Shown: in pieces, positions 32,073 through 40,692 of the stretch | How the letters are laid out: each line of letters starts with the position of its first letter | Position numbering within the stretch: position 1 is the stretch's first letter | DNA from: UA16 sp042095135 | Lineage (GTDB): Bacteria; Bacteroidota; Bacteroidia; Flavobacteriales_D; Sanyastnellaceae | Assembly (NCBI GenBank): GCA_042095135.1 | Contig: JBELBV010000003.1 | Location: 50,646-114,645, forward strand | Length of the DNA: 64,000 nt | Direction of reading: 5' to 3' | Position numbers and translations under genes: made by a program | Notes under the pieces: model-generated | Told to the model about the DNA's origin: nothing | What the model saw: only the letters and a program-made list of their open reading frames with translations | The model's database searches: none

Positions 32073-32141
32073 GCGGGTGGAATCATGCGAAAAAGGGCTT
32101 TTTATCCCGGTATTCTAGTGGGAATGTGGAAGACTGGACAC

Positions 32142-32165
32142 AAAAAAAGGAGGCACAGAGCCTCC
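32142..32165 (-). terminator. Intrinsic terminator after rpmF
   Basis: On the minus strand GGAGGC, a five-base loop and GCCTCC are followed by seven T. It lies 54 bases past the rpmF stop and before the fabH promoter, separating the ribosomal-protein transcript from fabH-accB-accC. Confidence 0.85.
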
Positions 32166-32219
32166 CATTTCGTTTGTTTATGGCCACGAACGGCCAATAC
32201 TGACATCAAATCGTTTTGG

Positions 32220-32408
32220 TTAGGCTTCTGCCTTTTCCATCACCACTTTGCCTTTGTAGTAGAGCTTTCCTTCGTGCCAGTGGGCGCGGTGGAAGAGGTG
32301 AGGTTGGCCAGTGGTTGGGCACGCAGCTACCTGGGGGGCTGTCAGTGCGTCGTGTGCGCGGCGCTTGCGCGTGCGGGCCTTACTTTGGCGTCGTTTGGGA
32401 TGTGCCAT
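32220..32408 (-). CDS. rpmF: 50S ribosomal protein L32
   Basis: A 62-residue basic protein starting MAHPKRRQSKARTRKRRAHD, the L32 N-terminus. The zinc-finger part has only one cysteine (AACPTTGQPHLFHRAH), so the four-Cys zinc site of other L32 proteins is absent, as in many Bacteroidota. The C-terminal HWHEGKLYYKGKVV is typical of the phylum. It lies seven bases behind the DUF177 gene, an arrangement conserved in most bacteria. A terminator follows it. Confidence 0.97.
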   Translation of the reverse strand: MAHPKRRQSKARTRKRRAHDALTAPQVAACPTTGQPHLFHRAHWHEGKLYYKGKVVMEKAEA

Positions 32409-32415
32409 GATGGTA

Positions 32416-32961
32416 TTATTTCAAGTCTTTCAATGCATTCCAACGCGGGTCAATTCCGTCGTTCTCATCCGTTCCCCCATCGTCCGATGACCCATCCGGA
32501 TCGTCCGATGCTGTTCCGCCTCCGTTCAAGTATGCCGTCATCGCAGGATCGCATTGGTCTTCGGATGCGTGCAGTCTGCGCGAGGGCAGGTGCAAATGCA
32601 TCCATTCGAAGATGGGCTGGCTGATGTCCAATTCATGGCACTCAGGCCCCAATGTCCAAATCTCTTCTTCGGTATTTGTGGACTCGCCAAGTTGAACCAC
32701 CAAGCGCTCATCAAATGAAAGACGGATTTGAACATCTCCAAGGCAGCGGTCGCAGGGAAGGATAGCGTCGCCACTAAAGCGCACAATGCAATCCATTTTC
32801 GAGCCGAGCTTGTCAATGGTCACTTCTGCTTCACCGGTAATTTGATCGGTTTCAGAAGAGGGAAAAGATTCAAAGAACAACGAATCCACCTCCATTTGGA
32901 AGTCGTGTTGACCGGGCTTGAGTCCCACGAACGGGATACGAAAGGGTGCCAAGTGATCCAC
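32416..32961 (-). CDS. DUF177 (YceD-like) protein
   Basis: A 181-residue member of the DUF177/YceD family, which is almost always encoded just before rpmF and has been linked to 23S rRNA accumulation or ribosome assembly in other organisms. The N-terminus LAPFRIPFVGLKPGQHDFQ and the central ILPCDRCLGDVQI with a Cys-x2-Cys are family features. The C-terminus is very acidic (DPDGSSDDGGTDENDG). The start is a GTG at 32961; AGGAGG lies directly upstream and an out-of-frame ATG overlaps it. A TACCTTTG box is 22 bases upstream. Confidence 0.88.
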   Translation of the reverse strand: MDHLAPFRIPFVGLKPGQHDFQMEVDSLFFESFPSSETDQITGEAEVTIDKLGSKMDCIVRFSGDAILPCDRCLGDVQIRLSFDERLVVQLGESTNTEEEIWTLGPECHELDISQPIFEWMHLHLPSRRLHASEDQCDPAMTAYLNGGGTASDDPDGSSDDGGTDENDGIDPRWNALKDLK

Positions 32962-32983
32962 AACCTCCTCATTTTGGGGAGTG

Positions 32984-32991
32984 CAAAGGTA
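32984..32991 (-). promoter_or_regulatory. -7 box of the DUF177-rpmF unit
   Basis: Minus strand TACCTTTG, full TAnnTTTG match, 22 bases before the GTG start at 32961 and inside the 93-base gap behind pdxA. Confidence 0.5.
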
Positions 32992-33054
32992 GTCACAACA
33001 ACCCGATTGAACAAATTTGATTTGCCGGCCACTTTGCGAATGACCGGAACGGGT

Positions 33055-34122
33055 TCAGTAACGCTCTTTCCGCTTGGGTGGTGCGATCTCAAGGGGGTTC
33101 GCCGTCAATTCGCGGTGATCGATGCGGTTGAACCGAATGTCCCGGGCCATGTAGATGGCTGCGCGCAAAGAATCGGGACTGGCGATGCCTTGTCCAGCGA
33201 TATCAAAACCCGTTCCATGGTCCGGACTGGTACGCACTATGGGTAGACCCGCTGTGAAATTCACGCCGTTTCCAAAGCTCAGCGCTTTGAACGGCCCCAG
33301 TCCTTGGTCGTGGTACATAGCCAACACCCCGTCGAATTGCTTGTGCGTTCCGGCGCCGAAGAATCCGTCTGCCGGGTAGGGGCCCATTACAAACTTACCT
33401 TCCGCACTGAGGTCCTTGATGGCCGGAGCAATGATCAGCTTTTCTTCGTCGCCCATCAGCCCGTTATCGCTCGCATGCGGATTCAGACCGAGCACCGCAA
33501 TGCGGGGCTGAGCAATGCCAAAATCGCGCATTAGGGAATCGTGCATCAACCGCGCTTTGGCCTTGATCAAATCTGGATTGAGCATCGCCGAGACGTCCTT
33601 CAGGGCAACATGGCCGGTGCACATGCCAACCCGAAGGTCGCCGGAGACCAAGAGCATGAGGACTTCATCGACGTTGGCAAATTCCGCGAGGTATTCCGTG
33701 TGACCGGGGTGTTTGAATGCCCCTTGACGCATGGCTTCCTTGTGAATAGGCAACGTCACTAAGACGTCGACCTTCGTGCTCGCCAAGTCGTTCACGACCG
33801 TTTCCAATGCGTTCATCGCGAAGTCGCCCGCGGCACCATCCACTTGCCCCCACTGGATGTCCCAAGGTTCCTCTTGGATGTTCACCACATTGACTTGGTC
33901 CGCCTTCGCCTTGTCTGCCCCTTCCACAACGGCCCAATTGACCGGAGGTTCGCCGACCTTCTCTATGGCGGCTTCAATCAGATTGGGCGTGCCGTAGAAA
34001 ACGGGCATTGCTTCCCGGAACATGCGGTTATCTTGAAACACCTTGACGAGGATTTCAGCGCCAATCCCATTAGGGTCGCCGCAACTGAATCCGATGGTTG
34101 TTGGTTTTTTTTTGGAAGCCAT
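33055..34122 (-). CDS. pdxA: 4-hydroxythreonine-4-phosphate dehydrogenase
   Basis: NAD-dependent oxidation step of the DXP-dependent pyridoxal phosphate pathway. 355 residues. IGFSCGDPNGIGAEI opens the protein; metal-binding histidines appear in KHPGHTEYLAEF (about 140) and later in LAMYHDQGLGPFKAL (about 275-289); the NFTAGLPIVRTSPDHGTGFDIAG segment is diagnostic. The ATG at 34122 is chosen over a TTG four codons earlier that would fall in the promoter box. Codons 4-6 form a run of nine A. Confidence 0.95.
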   Translation of the reverse strand: MASKKKPTTIGFSCGDPNGIGAEILVKVFQDNRMFREAMPVFYGTPNLIEAAIEKVGEPPVNWAVVEGADKAKADQVNVVNIQEEPWDIQWGQVDGAAGDFAMNALETVVNDLASTKVDVLVTLPIHKEAMRQGAFKHPGHTEYLAEFANVDEVLMLLVSGDLRVGMCTGHVALKDVSAMLNPDLIKAKARLMHDSLMRDFGIAQPRIAVLGLNPHASDNGLMGDEEKLIIAPAIKDLSAEGKFVMGPYPADGFFGAGTHKQFDGVLAMYHDQGLGPFKALSFGNGVNFTAGLPIVRTSPDHGTGFDIAGQGIASPDSLRAAIYMARDIRFNRIDHRELTANPLEIAPPKRKERY

Positions 34123-34131
34123 TCGTGGGCT

Positions 34132-34139
34132 CAAAGTTA
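34132..34139 (-). promoter_or_regulatory. -7 box of pdxA
   Basis: Minus strand TAACTTTG, full TAnnTTTG match, nine bases before the pdxA ATG. The divergent secreted-protein gene starts 51 bases away. Confidence 0.5.
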
Positions 34140-34172
34140 ACGGTTGGCTTCCTTGTCCTAACTTGCATCAAG

Positions 34173-36848
34173 ATGGTTTTTCAACGGTTTTTCGCGCGGA
34201 AATTGCTGCTGCTGCTGCCCCTCGTTTTATGGGCCTTATCAGCGCAGGCGACGCACAACCGAGCTGGCGAGATTACCTACTCGCACGTGGAGGGATTGAC
34301 TTATGAAATCCTGATCACCACGTACACCAAAACCAGCGCTCCCGCCGATCGTCCCTGGCTCTATTTATACTGGGGGGACGAGGTGGACGAGCCAATCGAT
34401 AGCCTCGAACGGGAAACCGTCCAGCTGCTGCCCGATGACATCCAAATCAACCGGTACCGCGGCAACCACACATACGGTGGGCCCGGCATCTTTGAAATCC
34501 GTGTAGAGGATCCGAACCGGAACCAAGGCGTGCTGAACATCCCGGGCTCCGTGGATGTCCCGTTCTCCATCAGTACGCTATTGATCATTGACCCCTTGGC
34601 GGGGCACAACAATTCGGTCCAGCTCTTGAACCCCGCGCAACAAAACGCCTGCTTGTTCCAGCCGTGGATCCACAACCCCGGTGCCCACGATCCTGACGGG
34701 GACCTGCTGACATACGACCTCGTACCGTGCCGGGGATTTGACTCGGACATCATTCCCGATTACGTACCGCCAGACGAGGTGAGTCCTGAAGACGACAGCT
34801 TCATCATTGATGCGGAGTACGGCGATGTGGTCTGGGAAGTTCCCCAAATCGCTGGGATTTACAACGTGGCCTTGCGCATCCAAGAATGGCGCGATGTGGA
34901 CGGAGTGCTGATCAAGGTGGGTGAAGTCGTTCGGGACATGCAGATTACCGTGGAGTCGTGTACGAATCAGCCGCCGGAGATTGCTGACATCCCTGATACC
35001 TGTGTGGTGGCCGGAAGTTTCCTGTCGTTTTTGATGAATGCCTCCGATCCGGATGGAGACAGCATCGACTTGGACGCCATTGGGGGGCCGCTTTCTGAAG
35101 TTGAAAATCCGGCCAACTTCTCGGACCTCGGTGCCGGGATTGGGCAATTCGTTTGGTCTCCGGAGTGCACGGAGGTGCGCGAAGCGCCTTACCAAGTCGT
35201 GGTGCGGGCGGAAGACAACAGCGGACAGGTTCAGTTGATGGACTTGGAGACTTTTCAAATCCGCGTGGTGGCTCCAGGCGCTGAGATGACGGCAGCCGAA
35301 GCCGTTGGCAATGCCATCCTGTTGGAATGGGATGCACACGAATGCACCGGCTCCTTGCCCAGTTGGAAAGCCGCAGCAGGCCGCTACCACATTTACCGCC
35401 GGGTGGATTCGCTGGACTGGACCCCTAACGCCTGCGAGACCGGCATCCCTGACGCCTATGAATTTACCTTCCTCGGCACTGTCGAAGGGCTGCAAACCAC
35501 GGCATACGTCGATGAAGATTTGCTCTCCTTTGGGGCCACGTATTGTTACCGCGTAGTCACCGAGTGGCCCGGCAGTGGCGAATCCATGGCCAGCAACGAA
35601 GTGTGTGCGACCATTCGCAAAGACGTCCCAGTGATCACCCGGGCATCCGTTGAAGCCACGGATGAGGTGAACGGAGCCGTGGAGCTGCGCTGGTCGCCAC
35701 CCACCGATGCGGACACGGTGGTCTTCCCAGGTCCATACCGGTATCGGGTTTGGGGTGGTTCCGAGGGTGACTCGGAGTTGGAGGCGTTGCACGAGACGGC
35801 ACCAGGACCCTATCTCAATGCGCCCGACACGGCATGGTTCCATGAGGGCGTCGATACCCAGACCCGCAGTTGGACGTACCGCGTGGAATGCGTGAGCGCC
35901 ACGGGCGAGATGGGCATGTCCGCCCCGGCTGAGACCCCTTGGTTGGCGCTGGAGCCCAACGACAATTCTTTGACGCTGACTGTCTCGGGTTCGTTTCCAT
36001 GGTGGGTCGATGCCTACGATATCTACCGAGAGGGCGATGCAGGTTTCGAGTGGCTCGCCACCACGAGCGCCCCGACCTACACCGACACGGGTCTCGTCAA
36101 CAACCGCACGTATTGTTACCGGGTGGAAACCATTGGGCATTACGACGGGGACGCGCTGCCTGGACCGCTGTTGAATTGGAGCCAGCGCGCATGCGCCAAG
36201 CCGTTCGATTACACTCCGCCGTGCCCACCTGACTTCGCGATGGAATCGGATTGCGTAGAGGAGCAAAACGAATTGGCTTGGGACAACATCGCCGGTTGTG
36301 CTGACGATGTCATGGCGTACCAATTGTATTGGGCGCCGACACTTGGAGACACGTTGCGGCCGGTCGAAATTTTCAGTGATCCTACGCAGTTAACTTACAC
36401 TTGGAATGGGTTGGGCGAACGCGGGACCATCGCAGGGTGCTTTGCTGTGACAGCGTTGGATAGCTTACAACCCGGACCGGACGGAACGATGCGTCGAAAT
36501 GAAAGTGCGCTGAGCGACACGCTGTGCACGGACAACTGCCCGTTCTATTTTTTGCCCAACGTGTTCACGCCTAACCTGGATCAGGTCAATGATGCTTTCG
36601 AGGCGTTTCCGTGGAAATTCATCGACTCGGTAGACGTGCGGATCTACAACCGATTGGGTGAAGAAATACACCAGACGAATGATCCCGATGTGAATTGGGA
36701 CGGCATGCACAAGGAAGGAGGGATGTGTGCGGACGGGGTGTATTACTACACGGCACGGGTTTGGACAATCCGGCTTGTAGGCATAGTCGAGGAGCGATTC
36801 AGCGGTGAACTTCACCTGATGGGAGGTGTTGCACCCCTAAGCGAATAA
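34173..36848 (+). CDS. Secreted type IX cargo with type B (gliding-motility-associated) C-terminal domain
   Basis: An 891-residue exported protein. Signal peptide is residues 1-26 (FARKLLLLLPLVLWALSAQA, then THNRAGEI). The THNRAGEITY opening recurs in large CHU_C-type adhesins of the phylum. Cadherin/Ig-like regions (NQPPEIADIPDTCV, DPDGDSI) and several fibronectin-III-like modules with YCYRV/TAYVDE motifs fill residues about 260-790. The last 95 residues, from YFLPNVFTPNLDQVNDAF to GVYYYTARV, form the type B sorting domain that directs export through the outer membrane and surface attachment. Likely a surface adhesin; ligand unknown. It starts at the ATG at 34173 directly before the signal peptide. 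Confidence 0.9.
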   Translation: MVFQRFFARKLLLLLPLVLWALSAQATHNRAGEITYSHVEGLTYEILITTYTKTSAPADRPWLYLYWGDEVDEPIDSLERETVQLLPDDIQINRYRGNHTYGGPGIFEIRVEDPNRNQGVLNIPGSVDVPFSISTLLIIDPLAGHNNSVQLLNPAQQNACLFQPWIHNPGAHDPDGDLLTYDLVPCRGFDSDIIPDYVPPDEVSPEDDSFIIDAEYGDVVWEVPQIAGIYNVALRIQEWRDVDGVLIKVGEVVRDMQITVESCTNQPPEIADIPDTCVVAGSFLSFLMNASDPDGDSIDLDAIGGPLSEVENPANFSDLGAGIGQFVWSPECTEVREAPYQVVVRAEDNSGQVQLMDLETFQIRVVAPGAEMTAAEAVGNAILLEWDAHECTGSLPSWKAAAGRYHIYRRVDSLDWTPNACETGIPDAYEFTFLGTVEGLQTTAYVDEDLLSFGATYCYRVVTEWPGSGESMASNEVCATIRKDVPVITRASVEATDEVNGAVELRWSPPTDADTVVFPGPYRYRVWGGSEGDSELEALHETAPGPYLNAPDTAWFHEGVDTQTRSWTYRVECVSATGEMGMSAPAETPWLALEPNDNSLTLTVSGSFPWWVDAYDIYREGDAGFEWLATTSAPTYTDTGLVNNRTYCYRVETIGHYDGDALPGPLLNWSQRACAKPFDYTPPCPPDFAMESDCVEEQNELAWDNIAGCADDVMAYQLYWAPTLGDTLRPVEIFSDPTQLTYTWNGLGERGTIAGCFAVTALDSLQPGPDGTMRRNESALSDTLCTDNCPFYFLPNVFTPNLDQVNDAFEAFPWKFIDSVDVRIYNRLGEEIHQTNDPDVNWDGMHKEGGMCADGVYYYTARVWTIRLVGIVEERFSGELHLMGGVAPLSE

Positions 36849-36849
36849 C

Positions 36850-37446
36850 ATGTTTACAGGAATCATTGAGCAAAACGGCCGGATTGAAAAAGTGGAACAC
36901 GAAGGGACGAACGTGCACTTCACCGTCGCTGCGCCGTTTGCAAGCGAATTGCAGGTCGACCAAAGCGTAGCGCACGATGGCGTATGCCTGACGGTCGTGA
37001 AATCGGATCCCGATTCGTACGTGGTAACGGCCATCCAGGAGACCATGGAGCGAACGAGTTTGGGTCGGTGGAAGGAAGGCAGTGTGGTCAACTTGGAACG
37101 GTGCACGCAATTGGGGGGACGCCTCGACGGTCACCTCGTTCAGGGCCACGTGGATACCACGGCAACCTTGAGTAACGTGCGAGACGAGGACGGCAGTTGG
37201 CTGCTTTCATTCGCCCATGAAACTCACCCCGAATTCGCCACAGTGCCCAAAGGTTCGATTACCGTCAACGGCATCAGCTTGACCGTTGTGGATTCCAATC
37301 CCGACCGATTCAGCGTAGCCATCATTCCCTACACGTGGAAGCACACCAACCTGCACACCTTGCAAGAAGGGGATCGGGTCAACTTGGAATTCGACGTGAT
37401 CGGCAAGTACGTCGCGCGTTTGCTCAGTCAGCAAGGACGGATTTAG
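36850..37446 (+). CDS. ribE: Riboflavin synthase, alpha chain
   Basis: Dismutates two molecules of 6,7-dimethyl-8-ribityllumazine to riboflavin. 198 residues, two lumazine-binding repeats: MFTGIIEQNGRIEKV starts the first and LGGRLDGHLVQGHVDTT the second; SITVNGISLTVV and the C-terminal FDVIGKYVARLL are typical. It begins one base after the secreted-protein stop. No FMN riboswitch is visible. The 3' end overlaps the end of the convergent lptB gene by 23 bases. Confidence 0.96.
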   Translation: MFTGIIEQNGRIEKVEHEGTNVHFTVAAPFASELQVDQSVAHDGVCLTVVKSDPDSYVVTAIQETMERTSLGRWKEGSVVNLERCTQLGGRLDGHLVQGHVDTTATLSNVRDEDGSWLLSFAHETHPEFATVPKGSITVNGISLTVVDSNPDRFSVAIIPYTWKHTNLHTLQEGDRVNLEFDVIGKYVARLLSQQGRI

Positions 37447-38188
37447 GGCGCAGCACAAAATTCTGCCCCAGGTACACTCGTCGCACTTGTTCGTCCGAGG
37501 CCAGTTCTTCTGCGGTCCCGTGCTTAAGGATGCGTCCTTCAAATAACAAATACGCCCGGTCGGTGATGTGCAATGTTTCTTGCACGTTGTGGTCGGTGAT
37601 CAGGATGCCGATGCCGCGCAAGCGCAGTTTTTCGACGATGCGTTGAATGTCCTCCACCGCGATCGGGTCGACCCCGGCGAACGGCTCGTCAAGCAGGATG
37701 AATTGCGGGTCCGTCGCCAGTGCCCGTGCAATTTCGGTTCTTCGGCGCTCTCCGCCGCTCAGCACATCGCCGTTGGATTTACGCACCTTCTCCAGGCCGA
37801 ATTCCCGGATCAATTCTTCAAGCCGCTCTTTTTGCTCGGCCTTTGAAAGGGCCTGCAGTTCGAGGATGGCCATGATGTTGTCCTCCACCGTGATTTTCCG
37901 GAACACCGATGCTTCCTGTGGCAAGTACCCGATGCCCATCCGACCGCGCTTGTACATGGGCAGGTCCGTGACCTCTTGGCCGTTGACGAAGACCTGGCCC
38001 GCATCCGGTTGCACCAGCCCGACTACCGCGTAGAAACTGGTTGTCTTGCCCGCGCCGTTCGGCCCGAGCAGGCCCACGACTTCGCCGGGGTTAACCTCGA
38101 GGGAGATCCCGTCGACCACCCGGCGCTTGCCGTATTGCTTCACCAATCCTTCGGCGCGCAGGGTTGCTGTAGTGTCGGGTGTTTTCAT
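37424..38188 (-). CDS. lptB: LPS export ABC transporter ATP-binding protein
   Basis: ATPase of the LptB2FG complex that extracts LPS from the inner membrane. 254 residues. Walker A GPNGAGKTT (42-50), Q-loop in YLPQEASVFRKITVEDNI, signature LSGGERRRTEIARAL (about 147-161), Walker B FILLDEPFAGVDPIAVEDI and the switch His in LITDHNVQETL. These match LptB rather than generic ABC ATPases. The ATG at 38188 lies four bases after a TATTTTAG box. It follows the DUF5686 gene and ends inside the last codons of ribE. Confidence 0.95.
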   Translation of the reverse strand: MKTPDTTATLRAEGLVKQYGKRRVVDGISLEVNPGEVVGLLGPNGAGKTTSFYAVVGLVQPDAGQVFVNGQEVTDLPMYKRGRMGIGYLPQEASVFRKITVEDNIMAILELQALSKAEQKERLEELIREFGLEKVRKSNGDVLSGGERRRTEIARALATDPQFILLDEPFAGVDPIAVEDIQRIVEKLRLRGIGILITDHNVQETLHITDRAYLLFEGRILKHGTAEELASDEQVRRVYLGQNFVLRPKSVLAD

Positions 38189-38192
38189 GGGA

Positions 38193-38200
38193 CTAAAATA
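38193..38200 (-). promoter_or_regulatory. -7 box candidate of lptB (leaderless arrangement)
   Basis: Minus strand TATTTTAG, seven of eight matches to TAnnTTTG, four bases before the lptB ATG, in the short gap behind the DUF5686 gene. Confidence 0.4.
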
Positions 38201-38214
38201 AGGGTGCGGCCGCG

Positions 38215-40692
38215 TCAAATGCCCACGGAGAATCCGATTCGAATTCCCCTGCTGGCGGGATCGGCCAGGGGCAGGTCAGTGCGCCACACCCCATCAACGC
38301 GCAAAAAGCCAAAGATGTTTTCCAAGCCGACGCTACATTCGGAATACGCGCCGTTGAGGCCGGTGGTGCCCTCCGGTAATTCCAGTAGGGCCTCGTGCCG
38401 GGTGTCCCAGCTGCCGATGATGCCCTTGGCTCCGAGTACTTCCCGCAATTCGAGTCGACGGAGCAGCGGCAGGTGGTTGAAAAGGATACCTTCTCCGTGC
38501 CACTCGACATTCGCGCTGACCCACTCGTCTGTGACCCTTTCAAAGAGCCGCAGCATGTTGAATGCTTCTTCGGTCATGAAGATCGTTCCGCTGGTCGGAA
38601 CCGCCTCCATTAAGGGGAACGGGGCGGTACCAAAGTATTTGCCCGCCAGGGCCAGCCACTCCAGTCGCCCCCACCAGCCGAGTCGGATTTCGTCGAAGCC
38701 CTCGAGGGTACAACGGGTGTAATTGTATTGCGACCCCAAAACGTTGGGCATGGCCCAGGTGACCGTGGCGTTCAAGACGGGCCATTCCGTTCCCAAGCTG
38801 CGGCGGACGAATTCCCCGCCGACGAATTGCTCGCCTTTGGCAAAACGGAGGGCGCCAGTAGCTTCAGTGGTGATGAGCCGGTCAATGGACAGACCAGTTT
38901 CGGGACTGATGAAATCCCATTCGCCCTGCGTCCCTACCCGGCGGTGCCGCCATTCAAAAAACCCTGTGAAGCCCGAGCCGAACTCGTGGGTGATGGACGC
39001 TTCGCCTCGGAATACTTCTGAGAGGAGGTTGGTGGTGTCCGTGCGCAGCGCCGATGTGAACGCCTCGCCCTGATCCAGCAAGCCCGCCATGCCAAACTGT
39101 TCGACATCGCGTTTGATTTCAAAGTAAGCCTCGGTGCGCGGAGTCTTCCGCAGGATGAGGTCGGCGGACACTCCCGCTTTCCAGCGCTGGTCGTAGGTGC
39201 CGTACGCCGCGAACACAGCAGGCATGAATCGGGTGCTGAAGGCGTTCGAGGTTTGGAGGTCCAAGCGGTAGCGGTTGCCCTCGGTCGGGTTTTGGGTATA
39301 CGCGGACCACCACGCACCCACCTCGAGCGGCCCAGCCAGCACAAATCCTGTGCCGATGAAGTACCCGGCGCCTTTCACGAACCGCCACTGGGGCAGGCCC
39401 ATGACGGAGTCGGTCATTTCAAAAATACCAGCCTCAGTATCCAGCAAGGGCACCGTCCGCATGCGGTTCCAATCCGCATTCGTGCGCTTGATGGCCAAGG
39501 AGTCGTAGGTCATGGTGCGGCCCTTGGCGAGGGATGTGTCCTGCAGCGATTCAGACCACCGTTGATCGGTGATGGAACTCGTGCGACGGAGGTAGGCGCC
39601 AAACGTGCGGTCGGCGATGCTCATGTCGAAGACCATCGAGTCGGAATCCAACATCCAGCGGCTTTCTTCTGCTTCTCCTGGCACGAGCCGATAGGATTGA
39701 GACCACGCCATGCCCCGGACAAAATTGATGTTGGCCGATGGACTCAACTGGGCCTCCACCTGGGAAAGGGCCATGGTCAACGTATCCACCCAGAGTTCCC
39801 CTTCGAAGGTCATTTCGCCTTTGCGGCGGGGCATGAAGGCCAAGTGAAAGGTGCTGCGGCCTGCGCATTTGAGCGTGTCGAGGATGTAGAAGCGATAATG
39901 CGCATTCGCCCGGTCGTGCAAGGGCGAGGTGAACACACGGTCGAGCATCAAGAGCTGATTTTCGTACAGGTTGATTTCCGGGAAACGGCCGTTCATGGAA
40001 GCGGCGGACAGGTCTCCGCCTGAACCAAAGTCTCCGCTCACTTGTGAAGCGAGTACGTGAGAAGTCTTGCGTTTGGGCTGCGCTTGCCATTCCTCCTCGG
40101 CAATGATTTCTCCAAACATCACCGGCAACGCACTGCGGTTGTCGTGGTTGTGCATGTAGTCAAACATGAACCCGAATGCACCCCAGTACCAGGCGTTGGC
40201 CTGGTCCTCATTAATGTCGTTGAAGTCCACCTCAATGCGGCTGTGGATGCGCTGCCAACCTGCGGCCAAGGTGGCGGGATTGTTGTCAGGTTTGGCTTCA
40301 ATGATGCGCTGCATGAGCGGCTTCGCCGGATTTTTTTCTTTCCGGTTGGGCCGGACTTCTGCGGCCCCGAGGTCGAACGCCTTGGGCTCTAGGCTGACAT
40401 TGATTTGCTGAGAAACACCGCGCACCACAGAGAACGATTGGGTGGCATACCCCAAGAACGTGACCGAGAGTCGTCCGGGGCGTCCGTCCGTCTCCAACGT
40501 GTATTGGCCTTTGGCGTTTGTCATGGTGCCGGTCTCTCCTGTGCCGAGCACGACATTGACGTAGGGCAAGGCTTCTCCGGTGAAGGCGTCAAATACCCGT
40601 CCGTGGACCTCCGTCGTTTGGGCGAAACTCATCGTTGCGCCTAGCACCACAGCAAGCATAACGAGGACCGCGCGAAGGGCAGGGTTAAGCAT
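38215..40692 (-). CDS. DUF5686 outer-membrane protein with carboxypeptidase-regulatory-like domain
   Basis: An 825-residue exported protein of a family typical of Bacteroidota. Signal peptide: residues about 5-25 (ALRAVLVMLAVVLGATMSFAQ). Residues about 28-110 form a CarboxypepD_reg-like domain (EVHGRVFDAFTGEALPYVNV, GQYTLETDG, VTFLGYATQS). The remainder is DUF5686, a probable outer-membrane barrel with alternating strands. The function is unknown; the fold suggests a TonB-receptor-like or assembly protein. ATG at 40692 overlaps the tatC stop by eight bases; a GTG two codons earlier is possible. Confidence 0.88.
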   Translation of the reverse strand: MLNPALRAVLVMLAVVLGATMSFAQTTEVHGRVFDAFTGEALPYVNVVLGTGETGTMTNAKGQYTLETDGRPGRLSVTFLGYATQSFSVVRGVSQQINVSLEPKAFDLGAAEVRPNRKEKNPAKPLMQRIIEAKPDNNPATLAAGWQRIHSRIEVDFNDINEDQANAWYWGAFGFMFDYMHNHDNRSALPVMFGEIIAEEEWQAQPKRKTSHVLASQVSGDFGSGGDLSAASMNGRFPEINLYENQLLMLDRVFTSPLHDRANAHYRFYILDTLKCAGRSTFHLAFMPRRKGEMTFEGELWVDTLTMALSQVEAQLSPSANINFVRGMAWSQSYRLVPGEAEESRWMLDSDSMVFDMSIADRTFGAYLRRTSSITDQRWSESLQDTSLAKGRTMTYDSLAIKRTNADWNRMRTVPLLDTEAGIFEMTDSVMGLPQWRFVKGAGYFIGTGFVLAGPLEVGAWWSAYTQNPTEGNRYRLDLQTSNAFSTRFMPAVFAAYGTYDQRWKAGVSADLILRKTPRTEAYFEIKRDVEQFGMAGLLDQGEAFTSALRTDTTNLLSEVFRGEASITHEFGSGFTGFFEWRHRRVGTQGEWDFISPETGLSIDRLITTEATGALRFAKGEQFVGGEFVRRSLGTEWPVLNATVTWAMPNVLGSQYNYTRCTLEGFDEIRLGWWGRLEWLALAGKYFGTAPFPLMEAVPTSGTIFMTEEAFNMLRLFERVTDEWVSANVEWHGEGILFNHLPLLRRLELREVLGAKGIIGSWDTRHEALLELPEGTTGLNGAYSECSVGLENIFGFLRVDGVWRTDLPLADPASRGIRIGFSVGI

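Noticed and set aside
34202..34217. CTG repeat (five units)
   Set aside because: It encodes the leucine run of a signal peptide; too short and explained by that.
34578..36323. Open frame of 581 codons antisense to the secreted Fn3 protein
   Set aside because: No recognisable domain, rich in Arg/His/Val as expected from reading GC-rich coding sequence backwards, and fully covered by a gene with signal peptide and sorting domain.
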